Assembly (NCBI RefSeq): GCF_025837095.1
Contig: NZ_CP107551.1
Coordinates: forward strand, 1,284,352 to 1,348,351
Length of the DNA stretch: 64,000 nt
Origin: Rhodococcus sp. Z13
GTDB taxonomy: Bacteria; Actinomycetota; Actinomycetes; Mycobacteriales; Mycobacteriaceae
Reading direction: 5' to 3'
Part shown: positions 1 to 10,600 of the stretch, one piece after another
Layout of the letters: each line of letters begins with the position of its first letter
Position numbering within the stretch: position 1 is the first letter of the stretch
Position numbers and translations under genes: made by a program
The notes under the pieces: model-generated
What the model saw: the letters and a program-made list of their open reading frames with translations, nothing else
Told to the model about the DNA's origin: nothing
Database searches by the model: none

Positions 1-981
1 GTGCGGGGTGATGCGTGCGATGCCGTCGGTGACCAGGTCGACGTTCGGTCGGTCGAGCGCTGGATAGTAGTTGTTCGAGATCAGCATGCGCTTGCAGCCG
101 ATGGCGTAGTCCGGCGTCACCTTCCGTCGCAGTTCCTTGTCGCGGATCTGGCGGCGGATCTGGAACCGCGCTGCGAGTTCGAGCGGCTTCATGAACACCG
201 GGGCCTTGGCCAGGCCCACGACCTGCGTCTCGCGGGCGGTGTACTGCAGGGCACGCGAGAGGCGCTGGAAGCCGGGCACGTGCCGGAAGGCGAACTTCTC
301 GGGGCCGGTGTACTCGCGGTCGAAGCGGGGGAGGATCCAGGGAGCCGTGCGCTGGTAGACGTCGAGACGTCCGACGGTGCCGGCGATGGCGGGCACGATC
401 TGGATGGCCGAGGCGCCGGTGCCGATGACGGCGACGCGCTTGCCGGCCAGGTCGGCGTCGTGGTTCCAGCGGGCCGAGTGGAAGATCTCACCCTCGAAGT
501 CGGTGATGCCCTCGATGTCGGGCAGCGACGGCTCGCACAGCGCTCCGACGGCGGAGACGACCACCTTGGCGCTGAACTGCCCGCGGGTGGTGGACACGTC
601 CCAGCGATGGGTGCCGGTGTTCCACCGGGCGGACTGCACGTCGCACCCGAAGACGGTGTGCTTGCGTACGTCGTACCTGTCGGCGACCGACCGGATGTAC
701 GCCTGGATCTCGGGCTGGGGGGAGAAGGACCGGGTCCAGCCCGGGTTGAGGGCGAACGAATAGGAGTAGAGATTGGACGGCACGTCGCACGCGGCGCCCG
801 GATAGGTGTTGTCGCGCCAGGTGCCACCGACCTCGGAGGCGCGTTCGAGGACGAGGAATTCCTTGCCCGCCCGGGACAGCTTGACGGCCGCACCGAGTCC
901 GGCGAATCCGCTGCCGATGATGAGCGTGTCGACCTGACGGATCTCCGCGTCGGCGACGGTATCTGTAACCGGAAGACTCAT
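1..981 (-). CDS. Flavin-containing monooxygenase, Baeyer-Villiger type (C-terminus outside window)
   Basis: The first 327 residues of an FAD/NADPH monooxygenase; the 3' end lies beyond the window. An N-terminal dinucleotide motif GSGFAG is at residues 23-28 and a second Rossmann motif (GTGASA) near residue 190. Between them, around residues 162-172, is the Baeyer-Villiger fingerprint F-x-G-x3-H-x3-W (FEGEIFHSARW). Such enzymes insert oxygen into ketones or oxidise heteroatoms; the substrate cannot be read from sequence. The ATG at 981 follows a -10 hexamer TAGCCT by seven bases, so the mRNA is probably leaderless. It is divergent from a TetR gene, and an 18-bp palindrome overlaps its -35 box, which suggests local repression. 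Confidence 0.9.
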   Translation of the reverse strand, partial: MSLPVTDTVADAEIRQVDTLIIGSGFAGLGAAVKLSRAGKEFLVLERASEVGGTWRDNTYPGAACDVPSNLYSYSFALNPGWTRSFSPQPEIQAYIRSVADRYDVRKHTVFGCDVQSARWNTGTHRWDVSTTRGQFSAKVVVSAVGALCEPSLPDIEGITDFEGEIFHSARWNHDADLAGKRVAVIGTGASAIQIVPAIAGTVGRLDVYQRTAPWILPRFDREYTGPEKFAFRHVPGFQRLSRALQYTARETQVVGLAKAPVFMKPLELAARFQIRRQIRDKELRRKVTPDYAIGCKRMLISNNYYPALDRPNVDLVTDGIARITPH

Positions 982-988
982 GTATCTG

Positions 989-1029
989 AGGCTAGAGCCT
1001 TACTGAGACGTGGTCAACAGTTGTTGACC
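989..1029 (-). promoter_or_regulatory. Promoter of the monooxygenase with overlapping palindromic operator
   Basis: On the minus strand, TTGACC (1017-1012) and TAGCCT (994-989) are separated by exactly 17 bases, a good sigma-70-type promoter. A perfect palindrome, GGTCAACA-GT-TGTTGACC (1012-1029), covers the -35 box. The site lies between the monooxygenase and the divergent TetR gene at 1052, so it is the natural operator for that regulator. The promoter and palindrome are seen directly; the regulator assignment is inference. Confidence 0.7.
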
Positions 1030-1051
1030 CTTATTCAATAGAGGTGTTTGC

Positions 1052-1738
1052 ATGGATGTCGTGACCGACGACAGCCGTACCGACGCCGCCGAAGCCCGAC
1101 GCACCCGCCTCGACCCACAGCAGCGTCGGGCACAGCTGATCGACCTGGGTCTCGAACTGCTCGCCGAACGCCCCCTCGAGCAGATCTCCGTCGACGAGGT
1201 CGCCGAGCGCGCCGGCGTCTCCCGCGGGCTGCTGTTCCACTACTTCGCTTCCAAACACGACTTCCACGTCGAACTCGTGCGTCACGTCAGCAGGGAACTG
1301 GTGGAGTACACCGCCCCCGATGAGGACCTCGAACCGCTCGGGATGCTGCGCGGCACCCTCGTCGCCTACGTCGACTTCGTGACCCGGCGACGCGACATGT
1401 ACCTGTCGATCCTCAGCGGCGCCACCAGCGGTGACCCCGACATGCGCGCGGTCTTCGAGGACACCCGCACCGCGATGGTCGACCGGACCGTCGCACACCT
1501 GCCGATCATCGGCATCGAACCGACCCCCGCGGTGCGGCTCGCGGTCCGCGGCTGGATCGCCTTCGTGGAGGACACCACCATCGCCTGGCTGCGCGACCCC
1601 GACCTGAGCCGCGACGAGTTCATCGACCTGGCCGTCGCCGCGTTGCCCGGCGTGGCGCTCGCGGCGCACTCGCTCGCCGGAAACGGCACGGCGTTCAGCG
1701 ATCCCCTCCGGGAAGATACTCCTGCAGCTTCGTCCTGA
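1052..1738 (+). CDS. TetR family transcriptional regulator
   Basis: A 228-residue repressor-type protein. A TetR helix-turn-helix spans about residues 25-72, with the usual recognition-helix pattern (AERAGVSRGLLFHYFASK); the rest is the all-helical ligand-binding domain. It is transcribed away from the flavin monooxygenase, with an 18-bp perfect palindrome in the 70-bp gap, so it probably controls the monooxygenase and itself in response to a ketone or related substrate. The start is the ATG preceded by GAGGTG. The last 44 bases overlap the 3' end of the convergent thiamine-diphosphate enzyme gene, so both coding ends share DNA. The inducer is unknown. Confidence 0.93.
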   Translation: MDVVTDDSRTDAAEARRTRLDPQQRRAQLIDLGLELLAERPLEQISVDEVAERAGVSRGLLFHYFASKHDFHVELVRHVSRELVEYTAPDEDLEPLGMLRGTLVAYVDFVTRRRDMYLSILSGATSGDPDMRAVFEDTRTAMVDRTVAHLPIIGIEPTPAVRLAVRGWIAFVEDTTIAWLRDPDLSRDEFIDLAVAALPGVALAAHSLAGNGTAFSDPLREDTPAASS

Positions 1739-3488
1739 CGCCCTTCTTCACGAACCCCCAACGGTTCTCGTCGCCGGCGAGGACCGCCTTCGCGACATCG
1801 GTGAACTGCTCCCAGGTGGCGTGCGGCGGGATCGGCGGCATATCGGGATCGGTGTACACGTCCAGCACCGTCGGGTGATCCGCGGCCAGTGCGCGCTCCC
1901 AGGCCGGTCCGAGTTCCTCGGTGGTCCTGACGGTTTCGGCCCCCAATCCGAGACTCCGTGCGAAGGCGGCATAGTCGACGTCCGGAAGCGTCTGGGACTC
2001 CGCGAATTTCGGTGCACCGCCCATCGCACGCATCTCCCAGGTCACCTGGTTGAGATCGTTGTTGTGGATGATCGCGACGATCAGCCGCTGGTCCTCCCAC
2101 TGCTCCCGGTACCGCTGGACGGTGATGAGCTCGGCCAGACCGTTCATCTGCATCGCACCGTCGCCCGCGAACGCGATCACCGGCCGGTCGGGATGCCCGA
2201 ACTTCGCGCCGATCCCGTACGGCACGGCCGGGCCCATCGTCGCGAGTGTGCCCGACAGCGAGCCGCGCACGTCACCGCGGAACCGCAGCTGACGCGCATA
2301 CCAGTTCGCCGCCGACCCGGAATCGGCGGTGACGATCGCGTTCTCCGGTAGTCGCGCCGACAGCTCGGCGAACATCCGCAGCGGATTGACGGCGTCGACC
2401 TCGACCTCCGCCTGCTGCTGCATGGTCCGCCACCAGCGCTCGACGTTCCGCTCGATGCCCTCGCGCCAGGAGCGGCCCTCCTTGCGCCGCAACCGGGGGA
2501 TCAGCGCGTCGAGTGCCGCGGCCGCATCGGCGACGAGCGCGACCTCGGTGGGATAGCGCATTCCGATCCGGTTCGCATCGACGTCGATCTGTACGCAGCG
2601 GGCCCGGTCGTATTCCGGCAGGAACTGACTGTAGGGCATGGACGAGCCGACGATGAGCAGCGTGTCGCAGTCGGTCATCATCTCGTGGGTCGGCCGCGTG
2701 CCCAGCAACCCGATCGAGCCGGTGACCCAGGGCAGCTCGTCCGACAGCACGTCCTTGCCCAGCAGTGCCTTGGCGGCGCCCGCCCCGAGCAGCTCGGCGA
2801 CCTGTTCGAGCTGCGCCCGGGCGCCCCGGGCGCCGCTGCCGACGAGCATCGCGACCCTGCTCCCCTCGTTGAGGACGTCCGCCGCCCGCCGGATCGCGTC
2901 GTTGTCCGGAGCGATGCGGGGACGCGTGAATCCCAGGCTGGACGGCACCATCTTGAACTCGTGACCCGGGGGAGCGTATTCGAGTTCCTGCACGTCGCCG
3001 TGGATGATCACGGCGGTCGGGGTGCGGTACGCGATGGCGGTGCGCATCGCCCGGTCCAGCACGTTCGGTAGCTGCTCGGGCACGGTGACGGTCTCCACGT
3101 ACGCCGAGGCCACGTCCTTGTAGAGGCTGTGGAGGTCCACCTCCTGCTGGTAGGAGCCACCCATCGCGGAGCGGTCGGTCTGCCCGACGATCGCCACCAC
3201 CGGCACGTGGTCGAGCTTCGCGTCGTACAGGCCGTTGAGCAGGTGGATCGCCCCGGGACCGGAGGTCGCCACGCACACTCCCACCCGGCCGGTGAACTTC
3301 GCGTAACCCACTGCCTCGAAGGCACTCATCTCCTCGTGACGGGACTGGACGAAGGCCGGTTCGTTTCCGGTGCGGGTCCAGGCCGCGAGGATGCCGTTGA
3401 TGCCGTCGCCCGGATAGCCGAAGACGTGCTCGACCCCCCATTCCCGGAGACGGCGCAGCAGGAAATCGGCGACGGTGGTCTCGGTCAT
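1695..3488 (-). CDS. Thiamine-diphosphate enzyme, pyruvate oxidase / acetolactate synthase-like
   Basis: A 597-residue ThDP enzyme with the three-domain layout of pyruvate oxidases and acetolactate synthases. The catalytic glutamate region (RHEEMSAFEA) is near residues 50-59. The central FAD-type domain follows. The ThDP/Mg motif begins GDGAMQMNG near residue 441 and ends in an NN pair about 28 residues on. It may convert pyruvate to acetate or acetolactate, but the family is broad and is often annotated only as ThDP-requiring. I chose the ATG at 3488 because GAGGAG sits eight bases upstream; the frame extends 18 codons further without a better start. It is monocistronic and converges on the TetR gene. 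Confidence 0.88.
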   Translation of the reverse strand: MTETTVADFLLRRLREWGVEHVFGYPGDGINGILAAWTRTGNEPAFVQSRHEEMSAFEAVGYAKFTGRVGVCVATSGPGAIHLLNGLYDAKLDHVPVVAIVGQTDRSAMGGSYQQEVDLHSLYKDVASAYVETVTVPEQLPNVLDRAMRTAIAYRTPTAVIIHGDVQELEYAPPGHEFKMVPSSLGFTRPRIAPDNDAIRRAADVLNEGSRVAMLVGSGARGARAQLEQVAELLGAGAAKALLGKDVLSDELPWVTGSIGLLGTRPTHEMMTDCDTLLIVGSSMPYSQFLPEYDRARCVQIDVDANRIGMRYPTEVALVADAAAALDALIPRLRRKEGRSWREGIERNVERWWRTMQQQAEVEVDAVNPLRMFAELSARLPENAIVTADSGSAANWYARQLRFRGDVRGSLSGTLATMGPAVPYGIGAKFGHPDRPVIAFAGDGAMQMNGLAELITVQRYREQWEDQRLIVAIIHNNDLNQVTWEMRAMGGAPKFAESQTLPDVDYAAFARSLGLGAETVRTTEELGPAWERALAADHPTVLDVYTDPDMPPIPPHATWEQFTDVAKAVLAGDENRWGFVKKGVRTKLQEYLPGGDR

Positions 3489-3603
3489 CGGTACTCCTCG
3501 TCGGACGATCGGTGTCGTCCGGAGGGTGCCCGTGCCGCCCACCCCGAAACACGGTGCTCGCGAAGTGCCGTGTTTCCGAAGTGCAGTGTTCCCTGAATGC
3601 CGC

Positions 3604-3647
3604 GAGCCGGGCCGGCCGTCCCGGTGAGGGACGAGCCGACCCGGCTC
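3604..3647 (-). terminator. Probable terminator of kgd
   Basis: A nested inverted repeat lies about 45-90 bases past the kgd stop. The outer arms are GAGCCGGG and CCCGGCTC, and the inner arms are GTCCC and GGGAC. No U-tract follows, which is usual in high-GC actinobacteria. It could equally be a processing or folding element. Confidence 0.45.
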
Positions 3648-3690
3648 ACATGAGAACCGTCAGGGGCCCGAAGGGTCCGAAACGGAGTTT

Positions 3691-6600
3691 CTAGCGGGCG
3701 AACGCCTTCTCGAGGATCTCCTGCTGCTCGACGGCGTGGACCTTGCTCGAGCCGGACGACGGAGCCGACATGGCGCGACGCGAGATCCGCTTGATGCCGG
3801 TGAGCTTCTCGGGCAGGAGCTCCGGCAGGGCGAGGCCGAAGAACGGCCAGGCGCCCTGGTTCGCCGGCTCCTCCTGCACCCAGAAGAACTCCTGGGCGTT
3901 CGGGTAGCGGTCGAGGACCTCGGCGATGCGGCGGCGCGGCACCGGGTACAGCTGCTCGATGCGGACGATCGCGACGTCGTCGCGGTTCTCCTTCTGCTTC
4001 TTCGCCAGCAGCTCCCAGTAGAGCTTGCCGGAGGTCAGCAGCACGCGGGTGGCCTTCGACCGATCCGCCGAGCCGTCCTCGAACGGGATCTCCTCGAGCA
4101 CCGAGCGGAACTTGCTGTCGGTGAAGTCCTCGACGTTGGAGACCGCGGCCTTGTTGCGCAGCATCGACTTCGGCGTGAACACCACCAGCGGGCGGCGGAT
4201 GCCGTCGAGGTGGTGACGACGCAGCAGGTGGAAGTAGTTCGCCGGGGTGGACGGCACGGCGACCGTCATCGAACCCTCGGCGCACAGCTGCAGCCACCGT
4301 TCGATACGACCCGAGGTGTGGTCCGGGCCCTGGCCCTCGTGGCCGTGCGGCAGCAGCAGCACGACGTCGGAGAGCTGACCCCACTTCGCCTCACCGGACG
4401 AGATGAACTCGTCGATGATCGACTGCGCGCCGTTGACGAAGTCGCCGAACTGGGCCTCCCACAGCACGAGCGCGTCGGGGTTGCCCACCGAGTAGCCGTA
4501 CTCGAAGCCCAGGCCCGCGAACTCGGTCAGCGCCGAGTCGTAGACCATGAAGCGGCCGCCCTTGCCGGACTGCTGGGCCAGCGTGGCGAGCGGGTTGTAC
4601 TCCGCACCCGTCTTGCGGTCGATGAGCACCGAGTGGCGCTGCGTGAACGTGCCACGGCGCGAGTCCTGACCGGCCAGGCGCACCAGGGCACCCTCCTCGG
4701 CCAGTGAACCGAACGCGAGCAGCTCCGCGAACGCCCAGTCGATCTTGCCGTTGCGCGACATCTCGCGACGCTTCTCGATCACCGGCTTGACGCGCGGGTG
4801 CACCGTGAAGCCCTCGGGAACGTTGGCGAACGCGTCGCCGATGCGTTCGAGGACGTCCTTGTCCACGGCGGTCTTCAGACGCTGCGGCGGGGTCTGGTCG
4901 AGCTCGACCGACTCGGACGGCTCCGGCGGGAACTTCTCGAGTTCGCGCACCTCGTTGAACACCCGCTCCAGCTGGCCCTGGTAGTCGCGCAGGGCGTCTT
5001 CCGCTTCCTTGAGCGAGATGTCGCCGCGGCCGATCAGGGCCTCGGTGTAGCTCTTGCGGACGCTGCGCTTGGTGTCGATCACGTCGTACATCGCCGGCTG
5101 CGTCATCGACGGGTCGTCGCCCTCGTTGTGGCCGCGGCGGCGGTAGCAGATCATGTCGATGACGACGTCCTTGTGGAACTTCTCGCGGAAGTCCACGGCG
5201 AGCTTCGCGACCCACACGCAGGCCTCGGGATCGTCGCCGTTCACGTGGAAGATCGGCGCGCCGATCATCTTCGCCACATCGGTGCAGTACTCGGACGAAC
5301 GCGAGTGCTCCGGCGCGGTGGTGAAGCCCACCTGGTTGTTGACGACGATGTGCACGGTGCCGCCGGTGCGGTAGCCGCGCAGCAGCGCGAGGTTGAGGGT
5401 CTCCGCGACGACGCCCTGGCCGGCGAAGGCCGCGTCGCCGTGCAGCAGCAGCGGCAGGACGGTGAAGCCGTCCTCACCCTTGTCGAGGATGTCCTGCTTG
5501 GCGCGGACCAGGCCCTCGAGCACCGGGTTGACCGCCTCGAGGTGCGAGGGGTTCGCGGTGAGCGACACCTTGATGTCGTTGTCGCCGAACATCTGGATGT
5601 AGGTGCCCTCGGCGCCGAGGTGGTACTTCACGTCGCCGGAGCCGTGTGCGGCGGCCGGGTTCAGGTTGCCCTCGAACTCGGAGAAGATCTGCGAGTACGG
5701 CTTGCCGACGATGTTGGCGAGCACATTCAGGCGACCGCGGTGGGGCATGGCGATCGCGACCTCGTCGAGCTCGTGCTCGGCGGCCTGATCGATGATCGCG
5801 TCCATCATCGGGATGACGGACTCGGCGCCCTCGAGCGAGAAGCGCTTCTGGCCGACGTACTTGGTCTGCAGGAACGTCTCGAAGGCCTCGGCGGCGTTCA
5901 AGCGGCTCAGGATGTACTTCTGCTGGGCGACCGTCGGCTTGACGTGGTGCGCCTCGACGCGCTCCTGCAGCCACTTCTGCTGCTCGGGCTCGAGGATGTG
6001 GGTGTACTCGACACCGACGTGGCGGCAGTACGCGTCGCGCAGCACCGACAGCACGTCGCGCAGCTTCATCTTCTGCTGGCCGTGGAAGCCACCGACGTTG
6101 AACTCACGATCGAGATCCCACAGGGTCAGGTCATGGGTCGTGACGTCGAGATCCGGGTGCGAGCGGAACTTGTCGCGCACGAACTGCAGCGGATCGGTGT
6201 CGGCCATGAGGTGGCCGCGGCTGCGGTAGGCGGCGATCAGCTCGAGCACACGGGTGTGCTTGTCGACGAGACCTTCCGGGATGTCCTTGCGCCAGCGGAC
6301 CGGCTCGTAGGGGATGTGCAGGGTGTGGAAGATCTCATCGTAGAAGTCGTCGCTGATGAGCAGCTCGTGGACCTTCTTGAGGAACTCACCCGACTCCGCA
6401 CCCTGGATGACCCGGTGGTCGTAGGTGGAGGTCAGCGTCAGGAGCTTGCCGATGCCCATCTCCGCGATCCGGGCCTCGGACGCGCCCTGGAACTCGGCGG
6501 GGTACTCCATCGCGCCGGCACCGATGATGGCGCCCTGGCCCTGCATCAGACGCGGAACCGAGTGCACGGTGCCGATGCCGCCCGGGTTGGTCAGCGAGAT

Positions 6601-7416
6601 CGTGACACCCGAGAAGTCGTCGCCGGTGAGCTTGCCGTCGCGGGCGCGGCGCACGATGTCCTCGTAGGCCGAGTAGAACTGCGCGAAGTTCATCGTCTCG
6701 CAGTTCTTGATGGCCGCCACGACGAGCGAGCGCTGCCCGTTCTTGCCGGGCAGGTCGATGGCGAGACCGAGGTTCGTGTGCGCGGGCACGACGAGGTTCG
6801 GCTTGCCGTCGATCTCGGCGAAGTGGTTGTTCATGTTCGGGTACGCCTTGACCGCCTGGACGATCGCGTAGCCGAGGATGTGCGTGAACGAGACCTTGCC
6901 GCCCCGGGTGCGGGCGAGGTGGTTGTTGATGACGATGCGGTTGTCGAACATCAACTTCGCGGGCACGGCGCGAACGCTGGTGGCCGTCGGGATCGACAGC
7001 GAGGCGTTCATGTTCTTCGCAACGGCAGCAGCAGCGCCGCGGAGAACCTTCTTCTCCTCAGCGGTCTGACCCGTCGGGGCCGCCGCCGGCTTGGTGGCCG
7101 GGGCGGAAGGCTTGGTCTCCGCCTTCTGGGCGGGTGCCGCCGCAGGCTTCGGAGCGGCCTTGGGTGCGGCCGGGGCTGCTGCGGGGGCGGAAGAAGTCGT
7201 GGGGGCCGGCGCGGGCTTCTGGCTCGGCGCGGGCGTCTCTGTCGTGGCGGTCTCGGAGCCGTTGGTACCTCCGGCGACCGCGGTTTCCGGCGAATAGTCG
7301 GTGAGGAACTCGTGCCAGCTCGCATCCACGGACGAAGGATCGTCCTGGAAGCGCTGGTACATCTCGTCAACCAACCACTGGTTTTGTCCGAATTGTGATG
7401 TAGAGCTGCTGCTCAC
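3691..7416 (-). CDS. kgd: Multifunctional 2-oxoglutarate decarboxylase/dehydrogenase E1-E2 fusion (Kgd)
   Basis: A 1241-residue protein typical of Corynebacteriales, in which the E1 component of 2-oxoglutarate dehydrogenase is fused behind an E2-type acyltransferase domain lacking a lipoyl domain. The N-terminal 40 residues match the mycobacterial Kgd start (FGQN-WLV-EMY). An Ala/Pro-rich linker covers about residues 50-120. The E2-like catalytic domain follows, with the DHRVIQG motif near 330. The E1 domain carries HRGRLNVL near 557, GDAAFAGQG near 663 and [11 protein letters not shown] near 762. It acts in the TCA cycle. The GTG at 7416 is chosen by homology of the N-terminus; a weak AGGCGAAC is upstream. 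In relatives it is controlled by the GarA/OdhI FHA protein, which is not in this window. Confidence 0.97.
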   Translation of the reverse strand: MSSSSTSQFGQNQWLVDEMYQRFQDDPSSVDASWHEFLTDYSPETAVAGGTNGSETATTETPAPSQKPAPAPTTSSAPAAAPAAPKAAPKPAAAPAQKAETKPSAPATKPAAAPTGQTAEEKKVLRGAAAAVAKNMNASLSIPTATSVRAVPAKLMFDNRIVINNHLARTRGGKVSFTHILGYAIVQAVKAYPNMNNHFAEIDGKPNLVVPAHTNLGLAIDLPGKNGQRSLVVAAIKNCETMNFAQFYSAYEDIVRRARDGKLTGDDFSGVTISLTNPGGIGTVHSVPRLMQGQGAIIGAGAMEYPAEFQGASEARIAEMGIGKLLTLTSTYDHRVIQGAESGEFLKKVHELLISDDFYDEIFHTLHIPYEPVRWRKDIPEGLVDKHTRVLELIAAYRSRGHLMADTDPLQFVRDKFRSHPDLDVTTHDLTLWDLDREFNVGGFHGQQKMKLRDVLSVLRDAYCRHVGVEYTHILEPEQQKWLQERVEAHHVKPTVAQQKYILSRLNAAEAFETFLQTKYVGQKRFSLEGAESVIPMMDAIIDQAAEHELDEVAIAMPHRGRLNVLANIVGKPYSQIFSEFEGNLNPAAAHGSGDVKYHLGAEGTYIQMFGDNDIKVSLTANPSHLEAVNPVLEGLVRAKQDILDKGEDGFTVLPLLLHGDAAFAGQGVVAETLNLALLRGYRTGGTVHIVVNNQVGFTTAPEHSRSSEYCTDVAKMIGAPIFHVNGDDPEACVWVAKLAVDFREKFHKDVVIDMICYRRRGHNEGDDPSMTQPAMYDVIDTKRSVRKSYTEALIGRGDISLKEAEDALRDYQGQLERVFNEVRELEKFPPEPSESVELDQTPPQRLKTAVDKDVLERIGDAFANVPEGFTVHPRVKPVIEKRREMSRNGKIDWAFAELLAFGSLAEEGALVRLAGQDSRRGTFTQRHSVLIDRKTGAEYNPLATLAQQSGKGGRFMVYDSALTEFAGLGFEYGYSVGNPDALVLWEAQFGDFVNGAQSIIDEFISSGEAKWGQLSDVVLLLPHGHEGQGPDHTSGRIERWLQLCAEGSMTVAVPSTPANYFHLLRRHHLDGIRRPLVVFTPKSMLRNKAAVSNVEDFTDSKFRSVLEEIPFEDGSADRSKATRVLLTSGKLYWELLAKKQKENRDDVAIVRIEQLYPVPRRRIAEVLDRYPNAQEFFWVQEEPANQGAWPFFGLALPELLPEKLTGIKRISRRAMSAPSSGSSKVHAVEQQEILEKAFAR

Positions 7417-7640
7417 GGCAGTTGTTCGCCTCGTTTCTTTCTTCGGTACCCGATCGGAGCGCCTGTGTTCATGAGGCTAGCCCGTAACATGTGACGACCC
7501 GAACTGGCTGGGCAGGCACGTGGGCGACCTCACAATCTCGGTGCGATGGGGTCTCCATCGATGACGGTTCTCGGCTGCCGATTATTCCCTGTGCGGCCCG
7601 TCCTTGCAGTACGCACCCCGGCACAAACGTGACGACTATC

Positions 7641-10600
7641 TCAGTCTCTGCTCGCCGTGAACGCCTCGAGCGGCGCGTCCGGCGTCTCCGGAACGAGATC
7701 TCCGGTGGCGAGCTGCCACAGAGTGGTGTACAGACCACCGGCCCGGCGCAGCTCCTCGTGCGGCCCGCACTCGACGATCCGGCCGTCGTCGACCACCACC
7801 ACGAGGTCGGCCCGCGCCGCCGTGGCGAGCCGGTGCGCGACGATCACCGCGGTGCGCGACCGTGTCACCCGGGCACCGGCCTCGAGCACCGCCCGTTCCG
7901 TCGCCGGGTCGAGGGTCGCGGTCGCCTCGTCGAGCAGCAGCAGATCCGGATCCACCAGTTCCGCGCGCGCGAGCGCGAGCAGCTGACGCTGCCCCGCCGA
8001 CAGGCCCTGCCCACGCTCCCCGACGGGATGATTCATCCCGCCCGGCAGCGCCGCGATCGTGTCCAGCGCCCCCACGGCCCGGGCGGCGGCCTCGATCTCC
8101 TCGCGCGAGGCGTCGGGCCGCCCGTAGGCGATGTTGCTCGCCACCGTGCCCGTGAACAGGTGCGCCTCCTGCGGCACCACCCCGAGCCGGCGGCGGTAGT
8201 CGCGCAGCCGGTAGCGGCGCAGGTCGGTGTCGTCCACCAGCACCGCACCCGAGGCCGGGTCGTAGAAGCGGGCGAGCAGCTTGACCACCGTCGACTTCCC
8301 GGCGCCGGTCCGCCCCACCAGCGCCACCGTCGACCCGGCGGGGATCGACAGGTCCACCCCGGACAGCGCCTCGCGTTCGGCGTCGCGGTACCGGAACCCC
8401 ACCTCGCGCAGTTCCACCTCGCCCCGCAGCCGCCCTGTGATCGCCACCTCGCCGGTCGTGGCCGTCTCCAGCGAACTCTCGGTCCGGAGCAGATCGCCGA
8501 TCCGGCGCAACCCGACCCGGGCCTGCTGGTAACCGTCGAACACCTGCGACAGCTGCTGGATGGGCGCGAACAGCAGGTTCAGGTACAGCACGAACGCGAT
8601 CAGCACGCCCGGCCCGATCTCACCCGACGCTACCTGCCGGGCCCCGATCAGAACGACGGCGGCGAGCGCGAGATCCGACAGCAGCGTGATGAACGGGAAG
8701 TACAGCGAGATCGCCCGCTGCGACCGCATGCGGCTGCGCCGGTAGGCGTCGGCGCGTTCGGCGAAGCGGCGGGCCGCAGTCTTCTCCCGGCGGTACGCCT
8801 GGGCCGCGCGCAGACCGGTGACGTTCTCCTGGAAATCTGCGTTGACCAGTGAGATCCGCTCCCGGGACTGCGCGTAGGCGGTGCCCGAGACCCGGCGGAA
8901 CCACAGGGTCGCGCCGGCCAGCACCGGCAACACCGCGAGCACCACCAGCGCCAGCGCCGCGTCGGTCACGATCAACGCCACCGAGATGCCGGTCAGGGTC
9001 AGCACCGCCACCACCGCGGTGGACAGCCCGGTCTGGATGAACTGCGACAACGCGTCCACGTCGGTGGTCATCCGGGTCATGATGCGGCCGGACAGCTCGC
9101 GCTCGTAGTAGTCGAGGCCGAGTCGCTGCAGGTGCGCGTAGCTGCGCACCCGCAGCCCGAACAGCACCCGCTCGCCGGCGCGGGCGGTGAGCACCGTGAG
9201 CACCGCGACGGCCAGCCAGCCGAGCAGCGCCAGCAGCACACCCCCGGCCGCCGCCTGCCACAACCGTCCCGGATCACCGGCCGTGACCCCGCGGTCGACG
9301 GCGAACCGCACCAGCGAGGGGAACCCGATGGAGGCGAGCGATTCGACCGCCAGGCACAGCACCACGGCGGTCAGCAGCCACCGCACCGGGCGCAGCGTCG
9401 TGCGCAGCCGGAACTCCGGGTCGGGCCGCCGCAGCGCCTCGGACCGCAGCTCCGGGGCGCGCCCGGGGGTCTCGCGGGCCGGGGGCAGCGCGGCCACCGC
9501 AGCCCGCAGCTCGGGGGTCGGGGCGATCGCACCGAGCGCACCCGAGACCGGCCCGCCGCCCCGTCCGCCGCGCGGTCCGCCGGACCCGGCCGGGGCATCC
9601 GTGCTGCGGGGGACCGGTCCGTCGTCCCCCTCGACGGCCGGCCACAGTTCATCCGGCTCCGGGGCCGGTGCCGGGGCGGCGGGTTCCGCGTCGTCGGCCG
9701 ACAGCAGCCGCCGGAAGGCGGGACTGCGGGCGTCGAGTTCCTCCACCGTGCCGATGTCCACGATTCGTCCGCCGTCGAGGACGGCGACCCGGTCGGCCAG
9801 GGACAGGGTGGAGCGGCGGTGGGCGAGGACGAGCGTCGTGCGGCGCCGGCCCGCCCGCAACGCCCCGTAGATCGCGGCCTCGGTCTCGGCGTCCACCGCC
9901 GAGGTGGCGTCGTCGAGGATCAGCACCCGCGGATCGACGAGCAGGGCCCGGGCCAGCGCGACACGCTGCCGCTGCCCACCCGACAACGTCAGGCCGCGTT
10001 CACCGACCTCGGTGTCGTAACCCTCGGGCAGCGCCTCGACGAACTCGTCGGCGCGGGCCGCGGCCGCCGCCGCCCGGATCTCCTCGGCCGACGCGTCGGG
10101 CCGGCCGAGCGCAATGTTGGAGGCGACGCTGTCGGAGAACAGGAAGGGTTCGTCGAAGACGAGACCGACGGCTCCGCGCAGGTCGTCGGCGCGGAGCGAG
10201 GCCACGTCGATCTCGCGGCCCCCGGAGGTCAGGCACACCGCCCCACTGCGCGGCGCGTAGAAGCGGGGGAGCAGCAACGACAGCACCGTCTTGCCCGACC
10301 CGGCGGGACCGACGATCGCGACGGTCTCACCCGGCGCGATCTCGAGGTCGAGGCCGCGCAACACGTCGCGGTCGTCGAAGCCGAAGGTCACGTCGCGGAA
10401 GCGGACCCCGAGGGGACCGTCCGGCAGCGGTGCCGGGTGCGGCGGGTCGGCGACCTCCGGTTCGGTGTCGATCACCTCGTAGACCCGCTCGACGGCCGCA
10501 CGCGACAGCTGCGCCATGATCACCACCGACGACAGGGTGCGGGTCGTCGCGGTCATCGTCGACACGTAGGCGGTGAACGCCACGAAGGTGCCCACGGTGA

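Noticed and set aside
4798-7398. An 866-codon plus-strand frame opposite kgd
   Set aside because: Its product is a Val/Asp/Leu/Arg-rich shadow with no family pattern, while the opposite strand encodes a complete Kgd.
7417-7640. A small gene or RNA in the 224-bp gap between kgd and the ABC exporter
   Set aside because: No start with a ribosome site, no clear hairpin and no tRNA-like fold was seen; it probably holds only the kgd promoter.
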